Translations under genes and position numbers: made by a program
Assembly (NCBI GenBank): GCA_018815325.1
Contig: JAHIYE010000008.1
Span: 1 to 64,000, forward strand
Origin: Gammaproteobacteria bacterium
Lineage (GTDB): Bacteria > Pseudomonadota > Gammaproteobacteria > Burkholderiales > Burkholderiaceae_C
Direction: 5' to 3'
DNA: 64,000 bases
In this document: in pieces, positions 51,914 to 60,478 of the stretch
Position numbering within the stretch: the first letter of the stretch is position 1
Layout of the letters: each line of letters begins with the position of its first letter
Notes under the pieces: model-generated
Databases searched by the model: none
What the model saw: the letters and a program-made list of their open reading frames with translations, nothing else
What the model was told of the DNA's origin: nothing

Positions 51914-53107
51914 ATGAGTACGCCCTTGAACCAGCGCCTGTACCTGCGCATCTGGCTTGCCGTCGTCGCCACCGTACTGCTGCTGACCCTGCTGTTTGGC
52001 TGGCTCTGGCGCATGGAATCAGAGCGCCAGTTTGCGCAACGTCCCCTGCGTGAGCTCGTGCTGCGTGATGCCTCGGGCGCGATCATCGGTCAGGCCCGTG
52101 CGCGTCCCATCCTGATTCCCGGCCAAGGCATTGAGTTCGAGGTTCCCACTTCGGATGGTCGCACGCTGTTTATCCAGTTGCCGCCCCGCAGCGGCCGCCC
52201 CCCGCCCATGCCCATGCATGGGCAGTCCTGGTGGCAGCCGCCCTTCGATCTGGTCTGGCTGCTGGTGCTGGTGGCCGCAGCCGTCGCCCTGGGTGCCTAC
52301 CCTGTGGTGCGTCGCCTCACCAAACGGCTGGAAACCCTGCAACGCGGCGTGGAGCGCTGGGGCGAGGGTGATCTGTCACTCCGCTTGCCCGAGGATGGTC
52401 GTGATGAGGTCGCATTCCTGGCCAGTCGCTTCAACATCGCCGCCGAGCGCGTGCAGGTCCTGCTGAATTCGCACAAGGCCCTGCTGGCCAATGCTTCGCA
52501 CGAGCTGCGCTCACCCCTCACACGCATCCGCATGGGGCTGGAGCTCATGGGACCAAGCGCTTCCTCCGCCTTCAAGGATGAGATCTCCCGCAATATCACC
52601 GAACTTGACCAGCTGGTCGATGAAATCCTGCTGGCCAGCCGGCTGGATGCACGAGAAGCCGATCTGGGCACCATTGAATCCGTTGACCTGACGGGACTGG
52701 CCGCCGAGGAGTGCGCACGCATTGACGCCACCCTCGATGTGCAGACCAGCGGCGAAGCATTGCAGGTGCAGGGTGTCGCCAAGCTGCTGCGCCGTGCGAT
52801 GCGTAATTTGCTGGAAAACGCCCGGCGCCATGGTGCGGGCGAGGTCAGTGTCAACCTGCAGCGGCACGGCGCCATGGCTGTGGTGCGGGTCTGTGACCGG
52901 GGTCCCGGCGTACCCGCCCATTTGCATGAGCGGATTTTCGAGCCCTTTTACCGCCTGCCCGGTGCATCCGAGCATGCCGGCGGTGTGGGCCTGGGCCTGG
53001 CACTGGTCAAGTCCATCACGAGCCGCCACGGCGGTCAGGTGCGCTGCGAAGACCATGCCGGTGGTGGCGCGTGCTTTGTGATCGAACTACCTGTCTCAAC
53101 GACCTGA
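51914..53107 (+). CDS. Sensor histidine kinase
   Basis: 397 residues. Two membrane helices (about 10-31 and 112-130) with a short periplasmic domain between, HAMP (about 130-180), H-box LLANASHELRSPLTRIRM with His196, N-box NLLENARRHG, and G-boxes CDRGPGVP and GGVGLGLAL. Start at 51914; the open frame begins earlier within the regulator gene. Partner of the preceding response regulator. Followed by a structured 285-bp gap. Confidence 0.92.
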   Translation: MSTPLNQRLYLRIWLAVVATVLLLTLLFGWLWRMESERQFAQRPLRELVLRDASGAIIGQARARPILIPGQGIEFEVPTSDGRTLFIQLPPRSGRPPPMPMHGQSWWQPPFDLVWLLVLVAAAVALGAYPVVRRLTKRLETLQRGVERWGEGDLSLRLPEDGRDEVAFLASRFNIAAERVQVLLNSHKALLANASHELRSPLTRIRMGLELMGPSASSAFKDEISRNITELDQLVDEILLASRLDAREADLGTIESVDLTGLAAEECARIDATLDVQTSGEALQVQGVAKLLRRAMRNLLENARRHGAGEVSVNLQRHGAMAVVRVCDRGPGVPAHLHERIFEPFYRLPGASEHAGGVGLGLALVKSITSRHGGQVRCEDHAGGGACFVIELPVSTT

Positions 53108-53171
53108 TTCACGGATGCGGATACCCGGGGGAGGTATCGAAAGTCTCAATTTGACACACTATTCAAACGCT

Positions 53172-53350
53172 ATCCCACATTCATGGGATGGTGAATGAGG
53201 GGGCGAGACGGTAAAGTTGCTTCAACTGCTGTCACAGTGATCCAGAGCCCAGGGACACAACAACTTCACAGTCCGGGCTCTGATCTCCAGGTTTCCAACG
53301 ACGTCCCTTCGGGGACTTTATAAAGCCACCCGCAAGGGTGGCTTTTTTTT
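53172..53350 (+). ncRNA. Candidate structured small RNA or leader
   Basis: The 285-bp gap between the kinase gene and the next gene contains successive hairpins on the plus strand: ATCCCA/TGGGAT (53172-53189); a strong stem CAGAGCCC+GGAC pairing with GTCC+GGGCTCTG (53243-53282, 14-nt loop); GTCCC-UUCG-GGGAC (53303-53316), a stable UUCG tetraloop; and an intrinsic terminator (53322-53350). A consensus -35 TTGACA lies at 53151-53156 but no matching -10 is clear, so the 5' end is uncertain. It could also be the 3' UTR of the kinase mRNA or an attenuator of the next gene. No known RNA family recognised. Confidence 0.4.
53322..53350 (+). terminator. Rho-independent terminator
   Basis: AAAGCCACCC-GCAA-GGGTGGCTTT followed by U residues to 53350; 10-bp stem with a GNRA-type loop. 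43 bp upstream of the nitronate monooxygenase-like gene. Confidence 0.9.
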
Positions 53351-53392
53351 CGCCTGTTTCGCCACGCTGAGTACTCCGTTCACAATGCGGGC

Positions 53393-54400
53393 ATGCAAAC
53401 ACGACTCACCGACCTGTTTCCCCTCAACACACCCATCGTGCTCGCCCCCATGGCGCTGGCCAGCGGCGGCGCCCTCGCGGCAGCCTGCGCTGAAGCAGGC
53501 GCGCTTGGCCTGGTCGGCGGCGGCTACGGCGATCTGGCCTGGACCCGGGCCCAGTACACCCTGGCCTGTGAGCTGGCCGCCTCCGCCGAAAACCTGGCAC
53601 GCCTCGGCTGTGGCTTCATCACCTGGAAGCTTGACGAAGAGGCTTCGGCGCTGGACTGGCTGCTGGCCCAGCCCCACCGGCCCAGCGCCGTCATGCTCTC
53701 CTTTGGCGACCCCCTGCCCTACGCCCAACGCATCAAGGCCACCGGCGCGCGGTTGATCTGCCAGGTACAGCGTCTGGAGCAGGTGCCGCAGGCACTGGAG
53801 GCCGGTGCCGATGTCCTGGTTGCCCAGGGCGCCGAGGCCGGAGGCCACGGCATGAACGCCCTCAACGGCCGCGCCACCCTGAGTTTTGTACCCGAGCTGG
53901 CGGACTGGCTGGCTGCGCATTCACCGGACACGCTGTTGCTGGCCGCCGGCGGCATTGCAGATGGCCGTGGTCTGGCGGCAGCACGGGTGCTGGGAGCCGA
54001 TGGCGCGCTGATCGGCTCACGCCTGTGGGCCACGCAGGAGAGTCTGGCGCCTGCTGGTGCCAAGACACAGGCACTTGCCACCAGCGGTGACGGCACGGCG
54101 CGCAGCAGCGTGTTCGACATCCTGCGGCGCAAGAACTGGCCCGTGCCCTATGACTTTCGTGCCATCCGCAACCCCTTGCACCAGCAGTGGGAGGGTAGGC
54201 TGGACGAATTGAGCCAGCAGCCCGCAGCGGCACGGTCGGATTACGACGCGGGCGTGGCTGCGGGCGATTTCACACGGGCCCATGCCACCGTGGGCGAAGC
54301 CGTGGGGCTGGTACGGGACATTCCAGCAGCAGGCGAGTTAATCCAGCGCATCACGGCCGAGGCCGCCGATTTACTCAAGAAAATGGGCTCCAGCCCTTGA
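53393..54400 (+). CDS. Nitronate monooxygenase-like FMN oxidoreductase
   Basis: 335 residues, TIM-barrel family of 2-nitropropane dioxygenase and related flavoenzymes. PIVLAPMALASGG at the N-terminus, VLVAQGAEAGGHG near 140 with the catalytic-type His, and AAGGIADGRGLAAARVLGADGALIGSRLWA for FMN phosphate. True substrate unknown. The last residues (MGSSP) and stop are within a dispersed 54-nt element. Confidence 0.88.
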   Translation: MQTRLTDLFPLNTPIVLAPMALASGGALAAACAEAGALGLVGGGYGDLAWTRAQYTLACELAASAENLARLGCGFITWKLDEEASALDWLLAQPHRPSAVMLSFGDPLPYAQRIKATGARLICQVQRLEQVPQALEAGADVLVAQGAEAGGHGMNALNGRATLSFVPELADWLAAHSPDTLLLAAGGIADGRGLAAARVLGADGALIGSRLWATQESLAPAGAKTQALATSGDGTARSSVFDILRRKNWPVPYDFRAIRNPLHQQWEGRLDELSQQPAAARSDYDAGVAAGDFTRAHATVGEAVGLVRDIPAAGELIQRITAEAADLLKKMGSSP

Positions 54401-54433
54401 TGGCATTGCGCCAGAAGCTATAAATTTTCTAGC
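54380..54433 (-). repeat. 54-nt dispersed element, copy 7 (shared gene ends)
   Basis: Minus-strand copy: core GCTAG-N7-ATAGC (54417-54433) with tail ending GGGCTGGAGCCCATTTT at 54380. It carries the stop codons of both converging genes: TGA at 54398-54400 and TAG at 54418-54420. Confidence 0.75.
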
Positions 54434-55452
54434 ACCCTGGCTGCACTCAGATCGTTGAGGCAGCGCATGTGCCCCAGCGGGCACTCGCGCTCGAAACACG
54501 GTGCGCAATCCAGCGGTGGCTGGTAATCGGGCGCGTTCTTGAGCCACAGAACGTGCGCCTTGTCGCTCAGCGGCGGGGTATGCAGGGGACTGGAGGAGCC
54601 GAACACGGCCACCTGCGGCACAGCCAGTGCGGCGGCCACATGCATCAGCCCGGTGTCGTTGCTGATCACCGATTTCGCCCCGGCGATCAGGCTGAAGGCC
54701 TCGCTCAGGCTGGTGGTTCCGGCCAGGCTGCGGCATTGGCCGGGCCGGCCGGCATTGGCCTGTGCTGCAATGTCCTCGCACAGCGCGGCCTCCTTGCCGG
54801 AGCCCAGCAACAGCACGGGCAGCGCAAGCTGGCGCGCCAGCTCGGCGAAATGGCCAGCCGGCCAGCGCTTGGCCGGGCCGTATTCGGCGCCTGGCACAAA
54901 CACATAGTAGGCCGCGCGCTGCAGGCCCTGCCGGGCCAGCGCCGCTGCCAGATCGGACTGCGCCACCTGCAGGCGCGGCCGGTCGTCGGCCACATCCGTC
55001 TCACCACTGAGCGCCGAGTAAAAGGCCACCATCGGCGGACGCTTGTCCTTGGGCGGATTTTTCAGGCGGTGTGTGAGCAGGCCGATACGGGCCTCACCCA
55101 GATAGCCCACACGCTTGGGAATGCTGGCCAGAAAGGGCAGCAGAGCGCTCTTGAGGGAATTGGGACAGACGTAGGCGGTATCGAAACGGCCATCAAACTG
55201 GCGCGCCAGGCTGCGCCGCGCCTTGAATTGCAGCCCACCATGGGCAAAAGGGAATTCAACCACCTCGGCCACTTGCGGCATGGCCCGGTAAACCGGCGCC
55301 ACCCAGGGCAAGGCACCGACGGTGATCCGTTCACCGCGCGCCTGCAGGCGTCGCAGCAGGGGCTCGGTCATGACCGCGTCGCCGATCCACTGCGGCGCGA
55401 TGACCAGTGACTCGCTTGCGCGAGCGGTCTGTTTTGTCACATGCTCGCTCAC
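54418..55452 (-). CDS. waaF: ADP-heptose:LPS heptosyltransferase II
   Basis: 344 residues, glycosyltransferase family 9. SLVIAPQWIGDAVMTEPLLR at the N-terminus, PGAEYGPAKRWPAGHFAELA near 193, SNDTGLMHVAAALAVP near 272 and the WaaF-typical CAPCFERECPLGHMRCLNDL at the end. Adds the second heptose to the LPS inner core. Third gene of ilvE-zinc finger-waaF on the minus strand. Confidence 0.95.
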   Translation of the reverse strand: MSEHVTKQTARASESLVIAPQWIGDAVMTEPLLRRLQARGERITVGALPWVAPVYRAMPQVAEVVEFPFAHGGLQFKARRSLARQFDGRFDTAYVCPNSLKSALLPFLASIPKRVGYLGEARIGLLTHRLKNPPKDKRPPMVAFYSALSGETDVADDRPRLQVAQSDLAAALARQGLQRAAYYVFVPGAEYGPAKRWPAGHFAELARQLALPVLLLGSGKEAALCEDIAAQANAGRPGQCRSLAGTTSLSEAFSLIAGAKSVISNDTGLMHVAAALAVPQVAVFGSSSPLHTPPLSDKAHVLWLKNAPDYQPPLDCAPCFERECPLGHMRCLNDLSAARVLENL

Positions 55453-55494
55453 GTCGGGTCTACCTGTGCAGACTTGCCGCGCTGCGGCTCGGCC

Positions 55495-55701
55495 TCAATG
55501 GTGTGCGGCGAAATGCTCGCCTTCCTTGAGCTTGTACACGGTGCCGCAGTAAGGGCACTTGGCTTCGCCGGTGTGGGCCACATCCAGGTAAACCTTGGGG
55601 TGGGTATTCCACAGCTTCATGCCGGCCTCAGGGCGCGGGCAGTAGACACCGCCTTGTGCGTTGAGGTCCTGGGCCAGCAATTGAACAACAGCTTGGGTCA
55701 T
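55495..55701 (-). CDS. Small zinc-finger protein (CHCC type)
   Basis: 68 residues. CHCC zinc-finger pattern: Cys in VYCPRP, His in VAHTGE, and CPYCGTVYKL, followed by a basic/His-rich end. Similar domains occur in mitochondrial NDUFS6. Sits 2 bp after ilvE and 42 bp before waaF, an arrangement common in Burkholderiales. Function unknown. Confidence 0.92.
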   Translation of the reverse strand: MTQAVVQLLAQDLNAQGGVYCPRPEAGMKLWNTHPKVYLDVAHTGEAKCPYCGTVYKLKEGEHFAAHH

Positions 55702-55703
55702 GG

Positions 55704-56642
55704 TCAGACTTTCGTGAGCCAGTGAGCGTACTTGGGATTGCGGCCATTGACGATGTCAAAGAACGCGCTCTGGATTTTCTCGGTGAGGGGGCCACGCGAG
55801 CCGGTACCGATCTCGATGCGGTCGAGTTCGCGGATCGGGGTGACTTCGGCTGCCGTGCCAGTGAAAAAGGCCTCGTCGGCAATGTAGACCTCGTCGCGGG
55901 TGATGCGCTTTTGCACGATCTCCAGGCCCAGATCCTTGGCGATATGGAACACCGTGTTGCGGGTGATGCCGTTGAGCGCACCGGCCGAGAGGTCGGGCGT
56001 ATAGATCACACCGCCCTTGATCACAAAGATGTTTTCGCCCGCGCCTTCACTCACGAAGCCCGAGGCATCGAGCAACAACGCTTCGTCGTAGCCGTCGTCG
56101 AGTGCCTCCATGTTAGCGAGAATGGAGTTGGTGTAATTGCTCACCGCCTTGGCCTGCGTCATCGTGATGTTGACGTGGTGGCGCGTGTAGCTGGAGGTCT
56201 TGACGCGGATGCCACGCTTCATGCCATCCTCACCCAGGTAAGCACCCCAGGCCCAGGCCGCCACCATCAGGTGGATGGTATTGCCCTTGGGGCTGACACC
56301 CAGTTTTTGCGAGCCAATCCAGGTCAGCGGGCGCAGGTAGCAGCTCTCGAGCTTGTTCTCGCGCACCACGGCTTTCTGGGCCTCGTTGACCTCTTCCTTG
56401 GTGAAAGGAATTTTCATGCGCAGGATCTTGGCGCTGTTGAACAGGCGCTCGGTGTGTTCTTCCAGGCGGAAGATCGCCGTGCCATTGGCCGTGTTGTAGG
56501 CCCTTACGCCCTCGAAGGCGCCACAGCCATAGTGCAGGGTGTGCGTCAGCACATGGATCTTGGCGTCGCGCCAATCCACCATCTGGCCATCCATCCAGAT
56601 CTTTCCGTCGCGGTCGGCCATTGAAGGGGGCAGGGAGCTCAT
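55704..56642 (-). CDS. ilvE: Branched-chain amino acid aminotransferase
   Basis: 312 residues, PLP fold type IV. THTLHYGCGAFEGVRAY near 33 and the PLP Lys165 in TMTQAKAVSNYTNS, plus EGAGENIFVIKGG. Final step of Val, Leu and Ile synthesis and first step of their degradation. First gene of the ilvE-zinc finger-waaF group. Confidence 0.96.
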   Translation of the reverse strand: MSSLPPSMADRDGKIWMDGQMVDWRDAKIHVLTHTLHYGCGAFEGVRAYNTANGTAIFRLEEHTERLFNSAKILRMKIPFTKEEVNEAQKAVVRENKLESCYLRPLTWIGSQKLGVSPKGNTIHLMVAAWAWGAYLGEDGMKRGIRVKTSSYTRHHVNITMTQAKAVSNYTNSILANMEALDDGYDEALLLDASGFVSEGAGENIFVIKGGVIYTPDLSAGALNGITRNTVFHIAKDLGLEIVQKRITRDEVYIADEAFFTGTAAEVTPIRELDRIEIGTGSRGPLTEKIQSAFFDIVNGRNPKYAHWLTKV

Positions 56643-56688
56643 ATGTGTTTCCTTAGGTGCTGGCGCAAAGCTTGCAAATCTGACAATT

Positions 56689-57123
56689 TTACGGTGTCGG
56701 GCCGGGCTCCGGCTGAGCGGCCTGCTCGGGGCGGAACAACACCCACTTCACCAGCTTGCCTTCGAGAAACTCGCAGGTCACATGCGACTGGCTGCCGTCG
56801 GTCCAGCGAAACAGCTCGGGCTGGCTGTCTTTCGGCGAACACAGCTCACCCAGTGCACGCGTCATGGCCACCACATGCAGCAGGCTCACCCCCGGCTTGA
56901 GCTTGGCATTGAGCATCACGGCGCTGTCCACGTAGCCAATGGGCCGGTTGGCCGCCCGCTTGAGGACCTGCATGGTGCGGGTGAGGTGCAGCAATAGCCA
57001 CATCACGAGCACACTCACGACCAGCGCCACGCCCCCCCAGCCATAAACCCGGTAGGCGGCGGCTACCAGCCCTACGCCGACCAGTGGATAGACCACACGA
57101 TTCAGTATTTGTTGGAAATTCAT
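56689..57123 (-). CDS. Small membrane protein of unknown function
   Basis: 144 residues. One or two N-terminal membrane helices (about 8-47), then a soluble part with NRPIGYVDSAVMLNAKLKPG and HVTCEFLEGKLVKWVLFRPE. Conserved-looking in Burkholderiales, where relatives are sometimes mislabelled glycerate kinase; no enzymatic motif is seen. 48 bp after the kinase gene. Confidence 0.8.
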   Translation of the reverse strand: MNFQQILNRVVYPLVGVGLVAAAYRVYGWGGVALVVSVLVMWLLLHLTRTMQVLKRAANRPIGYVDSAVMLNAKLKPGVSLLHVVAMTRALGELCSPKDSQPELFRWTDGSQSHVTCEFLEGKLVKWVLFRPEQAAQPEPGPTP

Positions 57124-57171
57124 GTCCCTGATTTTCTCAGGACTGCAAGCCAGCCGCTTTGCGGGTATTGC

Positions 57172-58551
57172 TTAGGGCTGATTGATTGGCTGGGCGGGCC
57201 ACCAGACCGAGACCGCCAGTCCGCCCAGCCCGCTTGAGCGCGCCACCTCAAGCCGCACACCGAGCACGGCCCCGACTCTTCTGACAATCGACCAGCCCAA
57301 GCCGCTGCCCGGCTGCTCATGACCCGGCACACGGTAAAAGCGCTCACCCAGCCGGGCCATCTGCTCCCCGGTCATGCCCGCCCCGCTGTCTTCCACGCGC
57401 AGCACCGGTTGACCCGACTCGACGGTCAGGCTGACCCGGATCCGGGCGCCCTCCGGGCTGTAACGCAGGGCGTTGTCCATCAGATTACGCAGCAGCACCC
57501 CCGTCAGCATGTCATCGCCGGCCACGGCGCAAGGCGTGTCAGCTTCGAGTTCCAGCGTCTGGTGACGCCTCAATGCCCCAGGCGCCAGCTCAGCAGCAAC
57601 CCGCCGTGCCACGCCACCCAGGTCCACCTTGGCGGCATGGGCTGCAGGCGCAGCCTCCAGGCGCGCCAGCGTCAATAGCTGCTCAACCAGCCGTGTGGCC
57701 CGGTCGCATCCAGCCAGGGTGGCCCGGAGTGCATGCTCCCGCTCGGCGACATCGCTGCCGGCGCCCAATGCCACCTGGGCCTGGGTGCGAATCGCGGCGA
57801 TCGGGGTGCGCAGTTCATGGGCGGCATCGGCTGTGAAACGGCGCTCCAGCTCCACCATGTGCCCGATACGTTCGAACAGTGCATTCAGTGCATCGACCAG
57901 TGGTCGCATTTCTGTCGGCATGTCAGCGAGCACCACAGGCTCCAGTGCCTGCGGCCGCCGGTGGCCCAGCGCATGGCTGAGTTGACGCATCGGGTTCAGC
58001 CCCTGTCGCACGGCCCACCAGCCCGCCAGCGCCAGCAACGGCAACGCGATGATCAAAGGCCACAGCATGCTGCGCAGCACCGCCCAGAGAATCGAGTTGC
58101 GCGAGGCCACCTGCTCCCCGACATAGACCTGCACATCGTTTTCCGCACCCCGGGTGGCGAAGACGCGCCACTGTGTGCCAGCCGACTGGCGCACAGTGGC
58201 ATAGCCATCTGTCACTGCTGACATCGGGGTCGTACCGGCATTGGCCGAGCGCACCAGCAGTGCGCCCTCGTGAAAGACCTGGAATGCCACCTTGGGCGCG
58301 TATTTGTGCAGCGAAGGGGCATGGGCCACCCTGTCGTCGCCGTCGTTGTCGTTGTCCTCGTGGGGCCTGACATGCTGCACCACCAGCAGGGCGGCGGCCT
58401 GGGCCAGGTGCCCATCGAGCAGTTCATCGAGCTCATGCCGCGCGTCGTACCAGGTCATGACCGCCGCGCCCAGCCACACCAGGGTAACCAGTCCCAGCAC
58501 CAGCGCCAGCAAACGCGCCTGCAAGGAGCGCAGAGAGTGCATCAACTTCAT
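57172..58551 (-). CDS. QseC/TctE-like sensor histidine kinase
   Basis: 459 residues. Membrane helices at about 12-34 and 162-182 flank a periplasmic sensor domain (2CSK_N-like). HAMP-like region, H-box FTADAAHELRTPIAAIRTQ with His245, N-box NLMDNALRYSPEG, and G-boxes VEDSGAGMT and GSGLGWSIV. The sensor domain begins with a His/Asp-rich stretch that includes a DxDxDG sequence (Asp66-Asp72). Translationally coupled (ATGA overlap) to the response regulator. Same strand and order as the heme-protein genes upstream. Confidence 0.93.
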   Translation of the reverse strand: MKLMHSLRSLQARLLALVLGLVTLVWLGAAVMTWYDARHELDELLDGHLAQAAALLVVQHVRPHEDNDNDGDDRVAHAPSLHKYAPKVAFQVFHEGALLVRSANAGTTPMSAVTDGYATVRQSAGTQWRVFATRGAENDVQVYVGEQVASRNSILWAVLRSMLWPLIIALPLLALAGWWAVRQGLNPMRQLSHALGHRRPQALEPVVLADMPTEMRPLVDALNALFERIGHMVELERRFTADAAHELRTPIAAIRTQAQVALGAGSDVAEREHALRATLAGCDRATRLVEQLLTLARLEAAPAAHAAKVDLGGVARRVAAELAPGALRRHQTLELEADTPCAVAGDDMLTGVLLRNLMDNALRYSPEGARIRVSLTVESGQPVLRVEDSGAGMTGEQMARLGERFYRVPGHEQPGSGLGWSIVRRVGAVLGVRLEVARSSGLGGLAVSVWWPAQPINQP

Positions 58552-59219
58552 ACGCGCTCCGGTGTTCGCAGCACGGTGTAGCCCACGCCCCGCACCGTCT
58601 GAATCAGGTCCGGCTGCAGCTTGCGGCGAAGGTGATGGATATAGACCTCGATCGTGTTGCTTTCCACTTCATGCCCCCAGCTGTAGAGCTGCTGCTCAAG
58701 CTGCTCGCGCGACATCACGCGGCCCGCATTGAGCATGAGGGCATGGAGCAGATCGAACTCACGCATCGACAGCGGCACCAGCTCGCCCTGCAGACTGACC
58801 TGCCGGGCAGCCGGGTTGAGCAATACCGCTCCGCAACGCAGCATGTCCTGTGTCTGGCCATGCGCACGCCGCACCAGTGAGCGCAGTCGCGCACCCAGCT
58901 CATACAGGTCCACTGGCTTGACCACATAGTCATCCGCACCCAGATCCAGTCCGCGGATGCGGTCAGGCACCGCATCACGCGCGGTCAGCACCAGCACCGG
59001 CGTGGTGACCCGGCTGGCACGCAGGGTGCGCAGCACATCCAGTCCATCCTTCAGGGGCAGGCCAAGGTCAAGCACGCCAGCGGCATAGACGCCCGAGGCC
59101 AGTTCCCGCTCAGCCGCGACGCCATCGCGCACCCAGTCAACCTGAAAGCCCTGCTGGCGCAAGCCGGCACGCAGGCCGTCGCCGAGTATCGGGTCATCTT
59201 CTGCCAGCAGGATGCGCAT
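58548..59219 (-). CDS. QseB/TctD-like response regulator
   Basis: 223 residues, OmpR class. Acidic pocket AEDDP at 6-10, phosphoacceptor Asp51 (GVLDLGLPLKDG), Lys in YVVKPVDL, winged-helix C-terminus ending LIQTVRGVGYTVL. 42 bp after the cytochrome b561 gene; likely cotranscribed with it and with the kinase. Confidence 0.94.
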   Translation of the reverse strand: MRILLAEDDPILGDGLRAGLRQQGFQVDWVRDGVAAERELASGVYAAGVLDLGLPLKDGLDVLRTLRASRVTTPVLVLTARDAVPDRIRGLDLGADDYVVKPVDLYELGARLRSLVRRAHGQTQDMLRCGAVLLNPAARQVSLQGELVPLSMREFDLLHALMLNAGRVMSREQLEQQLYSWGHEVESNTIEVYIHHLRRKLQPDLIQTVRGVGYTVLRTPERV

Positions 59220-59261
59220 CCATCAACTCCAAAATAGCCAGCCGCTCATCATGCCCGGGCT

Positions 59262-59963
59262 TCAGTCGCTGTCACGGTCATGTGCCCCGTATTGTGCTTT
59301 CTCCGTGGCCACGGCCCCACCGGACACATCGGCGCCCGAGGGGCGCCCCTGCCATTGCAGCCACCAGAAACCCAGCACCGCCACCAGGATGAGCGCCGCC
59401 AGCGGACGCCAGGTCCAGCGGATGCCCTCGTTCGGTGCCCCTGCCTTTTTACCATTCACCATGGACAGCACCAGATTTTCGCGGTGCCGCCAGCTTGCCA
59501 GCACAACCCCAGCCACATGCACCCCGACCACGGTCAACATGAAGTTCGCCGCGCCTTCGTGCAGTTCTTCAAGCCAGTCGCCACCCAAGTCGTTGTAGTT
59601 GGCCCAGCCTGTCAATACGATCGCCATGCTCGACAACAGCAGCAACACAATGGCAATCGCACCCGCCGGGTTGTGCCCGACATGGTGTTCGGGCCTGCTG
59701 CCCAGCAGTGAACGAAGATAGCGCAGGATGGCCGCCGGGCCACGCACAAAACCCCCAAAGCGGGCATAGCGCGTTCCCAGCAGACCCCACACCAGGCGAA
59801 ACGCGACCAGCCCACCCAGGGTGTAGCCCAGGGTCACGTGCACAAGACGCCAATGCTCGCTCTCGGATGTGAGGTAGGCGCCGGCAAAGCTCAGCACCAT
59901 CAGCCAGTGAAACACCCGGAGCGGAGCATCCCATACCGTAATGGTTGTCTGCAGATTTTTCAT
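59262..59963 (-). CDS. Cytochrome b561-family membrane protein
   Basis: 233 residues with four or five helices. VWDAPLRVFHWLMVLSFAGAY contains the first heme His; others are in WRLVHVTLGYTLGG, ELHEGAANFML and VGVHVAGVVLASWRHRENL. Probably passes electrons from quinol to the diheme cytochrome and SHP encoded just upstream (3-bp gap). Similar cyt b/DHC/SHP clusters are known in Rhodobacter and Shewanella. Confidence 0.9.
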   Translation of the reverse strand: MKNLQTTITVWDAPLRVFHWLMVLSFAGAYLTSESEHWRLVHVTLGYTLGGLVAFRLVWGLLGTRYARFGGFVRGPAAILRYLRSLLGSRPEHHVGHNPAGAIAIVLLLLSSMAIVLTGWANYNDLGGDWLEELHEGAANFMLTVVGVHVAGVVLASWRHRENLVLSMVNGKKAGAPNEGIRWTWRPLAALILVAVLGFWWLQWQGRPSGADVSGGAVATEKAQYGAHDRDSD

Positions 59964-59966
59964 GGT

Positions 59967-60446
59967 TTACCTCGGAATCCTGATGTCACGTTCACTGAAT
60001 TGCCCCTGCGCCGCGTTGCCGTGACAGGCAGCGCAGTTGGACGCACTGCCTACGGCCGGACGCCTCCAGACCTCGGGCGGCACCTCATGGGCATTGTGTT
60101 TTCGCAGGAACCAGGCCGACCTGGTAATGCGATCCTGTGGTGGCTCCTCACTTACGCGCTTATAGGTGCCCGAGTTGACCTTGAGCCAGGCACTGATGGC
60201 ACTCACACTGGCATCGTCCAGCGAGGCGTCGGTGCCGAAATGCTGCCCAAGCGACCCCATTAACCGTTGCCACGAAGCTGCTGGCAACAGGCCTGGCGGG
60301 TAAGCGATATGGCAGGCAGCGCACTCCTGCTGGTAGGTGGGCAGGGTTGCCCCGCGCACGCCCGTCGTGTCTGCATGCGCAGCGGCCATGGCGGCGGCTG
60401 CCGCCAGGCTGCCCAGTGCGCGTCGGATGAATATTGAATGTGACAT
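59967..60446 (-). CDS. Diheme cytochrome c (DHC-like)
   Basis: 159 residues. A signal peptide ending AAAHA, then two heme-binding CAACH motifs at 42-46 and 138-142, with a central LGQHF and basic region. In related clusters DHC is the electron donor to the SHP heme protein. The start at 60446 gives a normal signal peptide; an ATGA-overlap start at 60479 would add 11 residues. Second gene after SHP. Confidence 0.88.
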   Translation of the reverse strand: MSHSIFIRRALGSLAAAAAMAAAHADTTGVRGATLPTYQQECAACHIAYPPGLLPAASWQRLMGSLGQHFGTDASLDDASVSAISAWLKVNSGTYKRVSEEPPQDRITRSAWFLRKHNAHEVPPEVWRRPAVGSASNCAACHGNAAQGQFSERDIRIPR

Positions 60447-60478
60447 GCGGGTCTTTCGAAAAGATGGCGGGTGTTGCA

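Noticed and set aside
53151-53179. Full promoter from the TTGACA at 53151
   Set aside because: No -10-like hexamer at 16-18 nt; the only TAT-containing match (TATCCC) is at 14 nt, which is too short. The -35 alone is not enough to annotate.
59228-59272. Possible eighth copy of the dispersed element near AATAGCCAGCC...CCCGGGCTTCAG
   Set aside because: No palindromic core partner and only a loose match to the tail; probably chance.
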